Notes under the pieces: model-generated
The model's database searches: none
Told to the model about the DNA's origin: nothing
What the model saw: only the letters and a program-made list of their open reading frames with translations
Source of the DNA: Paraglaciecola mesophila KMM 241
GTDB taxonomy: Bacteria; Pseudomonadota; Gammaproteobacteria; Enterobacterales; Alteromonadaceae
Direction of reading: 5' to 3'
Length of the DNA stretch: 64,000 nt
Assembly (NCBI RefSeq): GCF_000315015.1
Contig: NZ_BAEP01000070.1
Coordinates: 62,001-126,000, forward strand
Shown here: positions 51,657-60,742 of the stretch, piece after piece
Layout of the letters: each line of letters starts with the position of its first letter
How positions within the stretch are numbered: position 1 is the first letter of the stretch
Translations under genes and position numbers: made by a program

Positions 51657-53754
51657 TAAGGGTTAACACCCAGCAGCCGTGAATTTTAGGGTTACGCTTA
51701 AAATCTTCCGGCAGTGTTTTTTGGGTTATATCTTGAATCGTTAAGCCTAATTTACTTACGCCCTCTTCATCTAACTTGAACTGGCGAAGGTTATTTGAAA
51801 ACATGATTTCACCGCCCAGGCGCAAACATTTTACAGCGTTACGTAAAAGCGCTACGTGGTCACGTTGTACATCCCACGTCGTGTCCATGCGCTTAGAGTT
51901 AGAAAACGATGGTGGATCAATAAAGATAAAATCATATTGGTTGTTGTGGCGCTCAAGCCAGGTTAAACAGTCAGCTTGAATAAATTCATAAGGGCCTTTT
52001 AGCTTATTTAGTGCAAAGTTTTCTTTCGCCCAATCCACATAGGTATTTGACATATCTACCGTGGTAACTGACCTTGCTTTACCCAACGCAGCATGTACTG
52101 AAACGCTGCCTGTATAGGCAAATAAATTTAGAACGTCTTTATCTTTAACCCGTCGCTGCACAAGTTGACGTGTTACTCGGTGATCTAAAAATAAACCGGT
52201 ATCAAGATAATCTGTCAGGTTAAGTTTGAATTTGGCACCATTTTCAAACACTTCCAGCATCTTTTGTTTTTGCGATACCTTTTCGTACTGACTTTTACCT
52301 TTTTGCTGCGCTCTTACCTTCATCACGATTTGTTCGGCTGGTACATCAACAACTTGAGGCAATGCCACAATCACTTCATGTAACCGACGTTTCGCTTTGG
52401 CTTCAGGTACATTCTTTGGCGCCGCATACTCTTGTACAACTAACCAATCACCATAGCGGTCAATAGCGACGTTGTATTCTGGCAAATCAGCATCATAAAT
52501 ACGGTAACAATTTGTATCCTCGCTTTTGAGCCATTTACTTAAACGTTTGATGTTCTTGCTTAAACGATTCGCGAAGTCATTATTGTTGAGGCTCGTTTCA
52601 CGGGTAATACAGTTTTTCTCATCTAAGGCGAAGTTGACCAACTGACACTCAAGTTTGCCATTCATTAACTTGTATTCTTTGTGAGCAAACATCTTCATGC
52701 TGCGTAGCAAATCTCGATTGGACGTTAAAAGAGATAAGTTCCAACCTTTAAAATGCTCTTTAAGGCTTGCTCCCCACGCCTGAAATAAGGGTAACAGCGC
52801 TGTTATTTCGCTCAAGCGATCGCCGTAAGGCGGATTACTCACAATGTAACCCGTGGTGTGTCCTTTAGGTGGAATCACTTTGCACGCATCTATGGTGTTA
52901 AAGTTTATCCCAGAGAAAACCCCTGCTGCATCCGCATTTTCTTTCGCTATCGATACAACACCGTGATCGATGTCACTGGCGTTAATCACACAATTAGGGG
53001 TAATAATTTGAGCTTTTGCATCGTCTAATAAGGATTGCCACAACGTCGCATCGTGCTGTAACCAGCGGGTAAAGCCCCACCGTTCTCGCTTGAGTGCAGG
53101 AGCGATATTGGCTGCCATTAACGCTGCCTCAATAGCTATAGTGCCCGCACCGCACATAGGGTCAACCAATGGCGCTTGCTGATCATTGGCCCATCCACTG
53201 CGAACCAACATAGCGCAAGCGATATGCTCTTTAACAGGGGCCAACCCAGTTTTAGTACGGTAATGGCGTTGGTGTAAGCTTGAGCCTGACAAGTCTAAAT
53301 AAACAGTCAACTTGTCGCTCCACATGCGCCCTTGGATACGAATATCAGGCTCTATTTTGCTCACTGAGGGCCGCGACTCAAATAATTCATTAAATTGATC
53401 TACCACCGCGTCTTTAATTTTCAAGGCGCCGAACTGGCTGTTGTTAATGCAATGACTAGCGCCAACGAAATCAACAACAAAGGTGCTATTCACGCTGAAG
53501 TGCGATGTCCAATTTACGCTGCTAGTAATTTGATATACGTCCTCCGCGCTATCTACATGGCCATCGGCTAATTTCAACATCACCCTATTCGCAAGGCGTG
53601 ACCACAAGCAAATTTTATATGCTTGCTCGATCTCACCGGTGAACAGCACTTGGCCAGGTTTGGTTTTTACAGACAGTTGTGGACACAACTTCGTTATTTC
53701 TTGGGCAAGCAGCTCATCGAGCCCTTTGGACGTGGTGACTAAAAATTCAAACAT
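51649..53754 (-). CDS. rlmL: Bifunctional 23S rRNA methyltransferase RlmKL
   Basis: The 701-residue fused enzyme methylates G2445 (m2G, RlmL part) and G2069 (m7G, RlmK part) of 23S rRNA. The N-terminal half has a THUMP domain and an m2G methyltransferase with PMCGAGTIAIEAALMA and NPPYGDRL. The C-terminal half has a second SAM domain with FAYTGSVSVHAALGKA and IDPPSFSNSKRM. The length matches E. coli RlmKL, about 702 residues. The order pyrD-zapC-rlmKL-grx-uup is typical. Confidence 0.96.
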   Translation of the reverse strand: MFEFLVTTSKGLDELLAQEITKLCPQLSVKTKPGQVLFTGEIEQAYKICLWSRLANRVMLKLADGHVDSAEDVYQITSSVNWTSHFSVNSTFVVDFVGASHCINNSQFGALKIKDAVVDQFNELFESRPSVSKIEPDIRIQGRMWSDKLTVYLDLSGSSLHQRHYRTKTGLAPVKEHIACAMLVRSGWANDQQAPLVDPMCGAGTIAIEAALMAANIAPALKRERWGFTRWLQHDATLWQSLLDDAKAQIITPNCVINASDIDHGVVSIAKENADAAGVFSGINFNTIDACKVIPPKGHTTGYIVSNPPYGDRLSEITALLPLFQAWGASLKEHFKGWNLSLLTSNRDLLRSMKMFAHKEYKLMNGKLECQLVNFALDEKNCITRETSLNNNDFANRLSKNIKRLSKWLKSEDTNCYRIYDADLPEYNVAIDRYGDWLVVQEYAAPKNVPEAKAKRRLHEVIVALPQVVDVPAEQIVMKVRAQQKGKSQYEKVSQKQKMLEVFENGAKFKLNLTDYLDTGLFLDHRVTRQLVQRRVKDKDVLNLFAYTGSVSVHAALGKARSVTTVDMSNTYVDWAKENFALNKLKGPYEFIQADCLTWLERHNNQYDFIFIDPPSFSNSKRMDTTWDVQRDHVALLRNAVKCLRLGGEIMFSNNLRQFKLDEEGVSKLGLTIQDITQKTLPEDFKRNPKIHGCWVLTLNA

Positions 53755-53889
53755 ATACCAACTCAGTTAATTCTTCGGGCGCGATTATACGGCAAATAAA
53801 TGCATGTCGCATGGCTAAATGCGCAAAAATCAATTTGTTATTGAAGGATAAAAACAGAAGTGTTGTGGTGGTTTTACAGTGATATGAGG

Positions 53890-54426
53890 CTAAGCGCGCT
53901 TGTATACAGGAATATCGACTAAGCACGGGATAAGGCGGTCATTCATTACCTTGATTATTTCAAACTTAGAGAACTTCTTGCTGCTATTTACTGCAAACTC
54001 GTTTGATATCAACATACATGTGGCGCAGGTATCATCTTGCTCAATCACAATCACTTGACCTAACTCAGGGAACGTAGCATCAGTAGGCTCAAGCAAGGCC
54101 AATTGATAATGTACACCATTGGTGCTTTGCGATTTATACAACCAGCTTTTCATCCCAACTGGTTTATGAAACTTAAGGGCTGCAGTCGCATTTAATAGAA
54201 TTTGAACCAACTCGCCGTCTGATAACTCGAGCCCGCTATTGTCTAGGCTCTCGGCTAGCGCCACATAATGCTCAGTATCTTCTAAACTGAACAATTGTTT
54301 TTCGCTGGGAAGATTGACTAAGTTTTTTAATGCAAAAGGCGCTACAAAGGTCAGTGTGTCACCTAAGTCAAGACGCAATTCATTTTCATGTGTGTACCAA
54401 AACCAATTTGTGTTCGGAAGTAACAT
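53890..54426 (-). CDS. zapC: Cell division protein ZapC
   Basis: ZapC binds FtsZ and stabilises the Z-ring. The 178-residue protein begins MLLPNTNWFWYTHENELRLDLGD, matching the family, and the central FHKPVGMKSWLYKS and the Cys pair in DDTCATCMLIS are visible. Its place between pyrD and rlmKL is the conserved location in gammaproteobacteria. Sequence conservation is moderate. Confidence 0.88.
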   Translation of the reverse strand: MLLPNTNWFWYTHENELRLDLGDTLTFVAPFALKNLVNLPSEKQLFSLEDTEHYVALAESLDNSGLELSDGELVQILLNATAALKFHKPVGMKSWLYKSQSTNGVHYQLALLEPTDATFPELGQVIVIEQDDTCATCMLISNEFAVNSSKKFSKFEIIKVMNDRLIPCLVDIPVYKRA

Positions 54427-54541
54427 GATTCCTTAGCCTGTTATTATTTAATCCCAATAAGAAACTAGCATAAATGGCTTAGAAATCATGCACTTTCATC
54501 ATATCTATTTGCGATAAAGAAAGGCGATCACACCTTGATCC

Positions 54542-55549
54542 TTATAACGAGTCTACGATCTCTTTTATTAATTTTGGTCCCTGATAGATCAGCGCAGAAT
54601 AGACTTGGATTAACGGCGATCCAGCTTCGATCCGGGCCTTTGCTGCACGCGGTGAGTCAATCCCACCAACCCCTATCACAGGCACGTTATTAGCGAGCTT
54701 AGAGCACAATGAGTTAACGATCCGTTGGCTTTTGTCAGTAAGTACTGACCCACTTAGACCGCCAGCTTCCTCGGCGTGTTCTTGACCTTTCACTCTATCT
54801 CGATCGAGGGTGGTGTTCGTTGCGATCACGCCATCGATCCCAACGGTTAAAAATGAATCAACCATTGAAGCCAATTCAGAATCCTCTAGATCGGGAGCGA
54901 TCTTAATAAGAATAGGCACACGCTTATTGTGTTTTAGCGCTAACTTGCCCTGCTCTTCTTTCAAACCTTCCAATAATTGGGTTAAGGCCTCCCCATATTG
55001 CAAGTTTCGTAAACCAGGTGTATTCGGAGATGAGATATTAACGGTGACGTAACTCGCATGGGCATACACTTTGCGTAAGCAGATTAAATAATCATTCAGC
55101 GCTTCATCTTCAGGGGTGGTTTTGTTTTTCCCTATATTGATTCCAAGAACACCGTTGTATTTAGCTTGCTTAACTTGCTCAACTAAATAATCAACCCCTT
55201 TGTTGTTAAAGCCCATGCGATTTATGATCGCCTGCCCTGCTGGCAATCTAAACATTCTTGGCTTGTCATTACCTGCTTGCGCCTTTGGCGTGACCGTTCC
55301 TACTTCTATAAAACCAAATCCCATCGCGGCAAATGCGTCAATGCACTCTGCGTTTTTATCTAGCCCTGCGGCTAAACCAACCGGATTCTTGAACGTTATG
55401 CCAAGAAATTCCACAGGCTTGTCATCAATATGTTGTTTGTAAGCCACATTCAAAAAATTATGTTGTGTCCGCTTAAGCCAGTTGATCGTAAAATCATGAC
55501 TCCACTCAGCGTCTTGGGTGAAAAGAAATTTCTGTAAAATGGCATACAT
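54542..55549 (-). CDS. pyrD: Dihydroorotate dehydrogenase (quinone)
   Basis: PyrD oxidises dihydroorotate to orotate in pyrimidine synthesis and passes electrons to quinone. The 335-residue protein has the class 2 N-terminal helix (MYAILQKFLFTQDAEWSHDF), FMN contacts in NPVGLAAGLDKNAE and GFIEVGTVTPKAQAGN, and the active-site Ser in NISSPNTPGLRNLQ. I chose ATG 55549, with AAGGA upstream; an upstream start would add 14 residues and fit the family poorly. Confidence 0.96.
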   Translation of the reverse strand: MYAILQKFLFTQDAEWSHDFTINWLKRTQHNFLNVAYKQHIDDKPVEFLGITFKNPVGLAAGLDKNAECIDAFAAMGFGFIEVGTVTPKAQAGNDKPRMFRLPAGQAIINRMGFNNKGVDYLVEQVKQAKYNGVLGINIGKNKTTPEDEALNDYLICLRKVYAHASYVTVNISSPNTPGLRNLQYGEALTQLLEGLKEEQGKLALKHNKRVPILIKIAPDLEDSELASMVDSFLTVGIDGVIATNTTLDRDRVKGQEHAEEAGGLSGSVLTDKSQRIVNSLCSKLANNVPVIGVGGIDSPRAAKARIEAGSPLIQVYSALIYQGPKLIKEIVDSL

Positions 55550-55569
55550 GGTGTGTGTTTTCCTTAGAC

Positions 55570-55597
55570 AAAAAAAAGCCCCGGTTATCACCAGGGC
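55570..55597 (-). terminator. Terminator of the gdh2 gene
   Basis: On the minus strand GCCCTGGT and ACCGGGGC form an 8-bp stem with one G-U pair and loop GATA, followed by TTTTTTT. It separates GDH2 from pyrD. Confidence 0.88.
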
Positions 55598-55619
55598 ATT
55601 ATAGACCGTACGTTTAATA

Positions 55620-58600
55620 TTAAGCGTTAGCGTTAATGCTAAGCAACATTAATTCACGTAATGCGACTGAAAACTTCGCAAATTCATGAGTACTACTGGT
55701 TTTGAATTCCGACATCATACTATACCAGCGCTCTAATAGAGCCTGATTATGTTCCATCCATGTACCTAAAATAATTTCTGCATCATCACATTCAAGTGCA
55801 CCATTGAGCAATACCGTTGCCAACGCACGTTGTTGCCAATCAAGTTCTTCACGATATGATGCTCTAGCCAATGCTTGCCAATGATTCGAAACCGTTTGAT
55901 GGTTTATCTGTTCCAAGAACCAATGCAATTCTAAACGCGAACCCAATTTGAAATATAAATTGGCAACCAATTTAATGCTGCGACCTTCCGCTTTAGCAAT
56001 TTGTGCTAAATCTAAACATGGGAACAAGTTACTTAAGCTTGACACTTTATAAGCGATATCCTTAGGTACCCCCTCTTTTGTCAATCTTGTGCAGTTTTGC
56101 TCAAGTTCACTGAATTCGTCTTCAACCAAATAGTCTTTTAGATTTTTAAACAAGTCAGCAAAAGTCGATTTGTAACTATCGATGGCATCTTGAATATCCA
56201 TGGATTTAACGCCGTGGCGTAAATACCAACGAGATGCTCTGCGCAATGTACGACGCATACTTTCAAGCATGGAAAGCTGAGTATTGGCGCTAATTTTATT
56301 ATCTAACGCTTCCACATCATCCCATAAAGATTCCATGCCAAAAATGCCTTTAACAACACAATAAGCATTGGCAATTTCATCTATCGTGGCGCCAGTTTCT
56401 TCTTGCATACGAAAAACGAAATTCATCCCCATGTCATTGATCAAGTTATTGGTCAACTTAGTGGCGATAATTTCTCTGCGCAGTGGATGTTGCTCCATTT
56501 GCTCTGCATAGCGTTTTTGCAGGACTTCAGGAAAGGCGCCTATCAATAATTTTTGATGATAAGGATTCTCAGTGATCTCAGGTATGTTGAACCGTTCTTT
56601 CAACATCATTTTTCCATAGGCAATCAATACTGAAAGCTCAGGACGAGTCAAACCCTGTGATGCCGCCAATCGATCGGATATTTCATCATCCGTGGGGATG
56701 AACTCAATTTCCCGATTAAGATTGCCTTCTTTTTCTAAATTATGGATAAAGCGAAGCTGCTCTTTTAACTGGCTACCGCCGCTTAATTGAGTAATGGAAA
56801 TAGACTCAGTTTGACGATAGCAATCTTGGATCACCAGCTCGCCCACATCATCGGTCATTTCAAACAACAAGTTATTGCGTTGTTTTAGGGTTAGGTCCCC
56901 TGCACTAACCAATGCATTGAGTAAGATCTTGATATTAACTTCGTTATCAGAACAATCCACACCACCTACGTTATCAATGAAGTCAGTATTAACGCGACCA
57001 CCGTTACGGGCAAACTCGATTCGCCCTAGTTGAGTCAAACCAAGATTACCGCCTTCACCTATGATTTTCGCTTTCACTTGGGAGCCGTTGACACGGGTAT
57101 CATCATTGGCTCTATCGCCAACTTGCGAATGACTTTCTTTAGTACTTTTCACGTACGTGCCGATGCCGCCGTTCCACAACAAGTCAACTTCCATCTGCAA
57201 TACATTATGAATAAGCTCATTAGGGGTCATAGTTTGTTGCTTAGTCCCTAACCATTTTTTCATTTCAGCTGTTAACTTAATAGACTTGGACGCACGACTA
57301 AATACATCGCCACCTTTTGAGATCAGCGATTTATCATAATCATCCCATCCCAGCGATGGGTTTTCGAACAAACGCTTACGCTCTGCATAACTGGTTTTAA
57401 TATCAGGAGTGGGGTCAAAGAAAATATGTAAATGGTTGAAAGCACAGATTAATTTAGTATGCTCTGACAACAACATACCGTTACCAAATACATCACCCGC
57501 CATATCGCCAACGGCGACACAGGTAAAATCTGTGGTTTGACAATCAATGTCCATTTCTCTGAAATGACGTTTAACAGATTCCCACCCACCACGCGCGGTG
57601 ATACCCATTTTCTTATGGTCGTAGCCGATACTGCCACCAGATGCAAACGCATCACCTAACCAAAAATTAAATTCTTCTGAGATCCCGTTGGCGATATCTG
57701 AGAACGTCGCGGTGCCTTTGTCTGCTGCAACAACCAAATAGGCATCGTCTTCATCTAAGCGCACAACTTCTTTAGGATGAACAATATTACCATCGACTAT
57801 GTTGTCGGTTATATCTAACAAGCTACGGATGAAAATTTTATAGCAGGCTTGGCCTTCTTTTTGAAACGCTTCGCGACCTTGATTTAACGGCAGATTTTTA
57901 CATACAAAACCCCCTTTAGCGCCCACAGGAACAATCACCGTATTTTTAACTTGCTGCGCTTTAACTAAACCTAATATTTCGGTGCGGAAGTCCTCTTGTC
58001 TATCAGACCAACGCAACCCACCACGGGCGACTTTTCCGCCGCGAAGATGCACACCTTCTATACGCGGTGAATATACAAATATTTCAAATTTGGGACGAGG
58101 CAGCGGCATATCGGGGATAAGCTCAGGCAACATTTTGAATGAGGCATAAGACTTTTCATTGCCTTGCTCATCACTTTGATAAAAGTTGGTACGCGTCGTG
58201 GCCAAAATCAAATCCAAATAACGACGAATAATACGATCATCATCCAGATTCGAAACATTGTCTAAGTGCTTTTTAACCTCGTTTAATAAGGTTTCTTCGC
58301 GTTTATTAGAACGACGCACTCTAGGGTTGTAACGTTGATTAAACAAAGACACCAAAATTTTGGCAATATCTGGGTAATGAGCCAGCGTGTTGGCGATATA
58401 GTCTTTACTAAATGAACTGCCTATTTGACGCATGTATTTGGCATACGCGCGCAAAATAGTGACGTTTCTGCCAGGCAAACCAGCCCCCAACACTAAACGG
58501 TTAAACGCGTCATCTTCTAATTCATTCGACCAAACCTTGGCAAAGGCATTTTGGAAAAGTGTTTGTGCCCGCTCTAAATCCATGCGATTACTGGTGCTGT

Positions 58601-60458
58601 GCAACATGGAAAATTCCATGATCCAATTTACTTCTCCATCACTGGATTTAACCCGATAAGGACTTTCATCAATCACCCGCAGGCCAAAGTTCTCCAGCAT
58701 GGGTAACACAGCGGATAAGTGTATTGGCTCATTCTTATGAAAAAGCTTTAACTTAACGACTTCACTGTCGTTTGTCTCTTCTTGCGGACGATAGAACAAC
58801 ATGTCCAAGGTGTGTTCAGCACTGAGTAATTCAATTTTCTCTAGGTCAACCAAGGCGGCACTGGGAACATTGTGCTCTTTGTAACTTGGGGGAAACGCAT
58901 CGTCGTACTTTTGTTCAAGTACTTTGCCTGCCGCTTCACCGTAAGTAGAACGAATGGTGGCGGTTAACTTATCGTTCCAACTTTTTGTGAGCTCAATGAT
59001 GTTCTTTTCAATTTCCTTCACATTATATTCCGAATTGTTGTCTTTCACTCTGACGATATATTGCGTTCTGGCATACACAGATTCTGAGAAGTAAGTGGTA
59101 AATTCCACTTCTTCTTGGCTGTTAAATGATTTTTGCAGCAACACTTGGGTGTCTTTTCGCAATTGGGTGTTGTAACGCTCTCTTGGCACATAAACCATAC
59201 AAGAAATAAAACGCCCGAACACGTCTTTGCGCACAAACAAACGTGAAATGCCCCTTTCCTGCATTTGGAAAATACCCAAGGCAATTTGTGCTAACTCATC
59301 TTCGCTGCCCTGCAATAGTTCATCTCGAGGATAGGTCTCAATAATGTTTAAGAATGCTTTATGACCATGAGAGTCTTTTTCAAAACCGGACTTTTGACAG
59401 ATGTTATCGATTTTATGCTGTAGTACAGGAACTTGCGTAGCGCTACTGTTATAGAATGAAGCGGAATAAAGGCCAATGAAGCGGTCTTCCCCGACCACAT
59501 TTCCTTGGGTATCGAAGCGTTTTATACCGATGTAATCCATATACGCTGGGCGATGCACACGAGAGCGAGTGTTCGTTTTAGTCAATAATAAAGGATGATT
59601 GCTTAACGCTTCTTCTCGAGCTGAGCCGGGTATATTAGATAACACTCGCTCGCGATCACTGACTGAATTTTTCATCAAGCCTAAACTTGATTCGTTATCG
59701 GCTAACCAGCGGTAGTCACCTTTAACTGCTTTGGCACTGTATGAACGATATCCCATGATGGTGAAATTATGGTCATTTAACCATTTTAGAAATTTTATGG
59801 TTTGCTCTTTCTGTTCTTCTGATGCAGGCGATGGACTATTCGGAAACGCTTCAATAATCGAATTGAGCTTGTCACTCATTGCACTCCAATCTTGCACTGC
59901 TAAAGAGACTTCATTCACCACAGACATTAACTCTGTAGCGAGCGCGTCTAGTGACTTCTTGGTTGTTTGCCGGTCTACCTCAATTAGGAAAATTGTTTCC
60001 TTTTTTGCATCTTTTATTGTCTTTTTGCCATCAACGAAACCACCAAACTTATGCTCTTCATCACGTTGTAATGTGATTGGGCTGTGCAATAACAAATGAG
60101 CAGTAACGCCCATTCTGTTAAGCGCCATACGCACTGAGTCGACTAAAAACGGCATGTCCTGAACCAGAATTTCAACGATAGTATGGGTGGACTGCCATCC
60201 ATGTTTACCGACTTCAGGATTGAAGACACGAATAATTTGCTTACTGGCATCAAAGTTTAAAAACTTATTCCACAGACTTAACGTCGCACCGTAAAGATCG
60301 CTGTCGTTGCGATTATCAAGATCTTCTGGGGAAATATTGTTGAACAAAATACGCGAGAAGTTTTTAACAAGGTCCACTTGGGACTTATCGACTTTCTTCT
60401 CAATGAGTTTGACTACGTTTTCTAACAAAACTGAATGCTGGTGTGTTGCAACCGTCAT
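55620..60458 (-). CDS. NAD-specific glutamate dehydrogenase, large GDH2 type
   Basis: The 1612-residue enzyme oxidises glutamate to 2-oxoglutarate with NAD. It has long N-terminal ACT-like regions (about residues 1-700). The catalytic region includes GGLRWSDRQEDFRTEILGLV, the NTVIVPVGAKGGFV lysine motif and VGDMAGDVFGNGML. A nucleotide-binding region follows (KIIGEGGNLGLTQLGRIEFA), then a helical C-terminal domain. Its length is typical of the 180-kDa family. It may serve glutamate catabolism; the glutaminase nearby could feed it. Confidence 0.95.
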   Translation of the reverse strand: MTVATHQHSVLLENVVKLIEKKVDKSQVDLVKNFSRILFNNISPEDLDNRNDSDLYGATLSLWNKFLNFDASKQIIRVFNPEVGKHGWQSTHTIVEILVQDMPFLVDSVRMALNRMGVTAHLLLHSPITLQRDEEHKFGGFVDGKKTIKDAKKETIFLIEVDRQTTKKSLDALATELMSVVNEVSLAVQDWSAMSDKLNSIIEAFPNSPSPASEEQKEQTIKFLKWLNDHNFTIMGYRSYSAKAVKGDYRWLADNESSLGLMKNSVSDRERVLSNIPGSAREEALSNHPLLLTKTNTRSRVHRPAYMDYIGIKRFDTQGNVVGEDRFIGLYSASFYNSSATQVPVLQHKIDNICQKSGFEKDSHGHKAFLNIIETYPRDELLQGSEDELAQIALGIFQMQERGISRLFVRKDVFGRFISCMVYVPRERYNTQLRKDTQVLLQKSFNSQEEVEFTTYFSESVYARTQYIVRVKDNNSEYNVKEIEKNIIELTKSWNDKLTATIRSTYGEAAGKVLEQKYDDAFPPSYKEHNVPSAALVDLEKIELLSAEHTLDMLFYRPQEETNDSEVVKLKLFHKNEPIHLSAVLPMLENFGLRVIDESPYRVKSSDGEVNWIMEFSMLHSTSNRMDLERAQTLFQNAFAKVWSNELEDDAFNRLVLGAGLPGRNVTILRAYAKYMRQIGSSFSKDYIANTLAHYPDIAKILVSLFNQRYNPRVRRSNKREETLLNEVKKHLDNVSNLDDDRIIRRYLDLILATTRTNFYQSDEQGNEKSYASFKMLPELIPDMPLPRPKFEIFVYSPRIEGVHLRGGKVARGGLRWSDRQEDFRTEILGLVKAQQVKNTVIVPVGAKGGFVCKNLPLNQGREAFQKEGQACYKIFIRSLLDITDNIVDGNIVHPKEVVRLDEDDAYLVVAADKGTATFSDIANGISEEFNFWLGDAFASGGSIGYDHKKMGITARGGWESVKRHFREMDIDCQTTDFTCVAVGDMAGDVFGNGMLLSEHTKLICAFNHLHIFFDPTPDIKTSYAERKRLFENPSLGWDDYDKSLISKGGDVFSRASKSIKLTAEMKKWLGTKQQTMTPNELIHNVLQMEVDLLWNGGIGTYVKSTKESHSQVGDRANDDTRVNGSQVKAKIIGEGGNLGLTQLGRIEFARNGGRVNTDFIDNVGGVDCSDNEVNIKILLNALVSAGDLTLKQRNNLLFEMTDDVGELVIQDCYRQTESISITQLSGGSQLKEQLRFIHNLEKEGNLNREIEFIPTDDEISDRLAASQGLTRPELSVLIAYGKMMLKERFNIPEITENPYHQKLLIGAFPEVLQKRYAEQMEQHPLRREIIATKLTNNLINDMGMNFVFRMQEETGATIDEIANAYCVVKGIFGMESLWDDVEALDNKISANTQLSMLESMRRTLRRASRWYLRHGVKSMDIQDAIDSYKSTFADLFKNLKDYLVEDEFSELEQNCTRLTKEGVPKDIAYKVSSLSNLFPCLDLAQIAKAEGRSIKLVANLYFKLGSRLELHWFLEQINHQTVSNHWQALARASYREELDWQQRALATVLLNGALECDDAEIILGTWMEHNQALLERWYSMMSEFKTSSTHEFAKFSVALRELMLLSINANA

Positions 60459-60690
60459 GTATTTACCTATTCCTTACTTTTATGGAAGTAACAGTGGTAT
60501 TTAATCGATGCATTAACAAATTGTTACAGTGTTAGTTCTATCGACGACAATTAATGAGACTAGACAATAGACTGAGATATATACAGTTTTTAGCCTTTAT
60601 AACGCTATTCTCGCTAAAATTCTCGGCCTTGAAAAGCCCTAAATTTACGCCGTATTTACAACTAAAATAGTTATTTGAATTTCGCACATA

Positions 60691-60714
60691 AAAAAAGGCC
60701 TTACGGCCTTTTTT
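60691..60714 (-). terminator. Bidirectional terminator after the MMPL gene
   Basis: AAAAAAGGCC (60691-60700) and GGCCTTTTTT (60705-60714) are symmetric, giving a stem with A and T tracts on either side. It would end the transporter transcript, 29 bp past its stop. Confidence 0.85.
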
Positions 60715-60742
60715 ATGCAAATTTTTAAATAATTATGCGGAA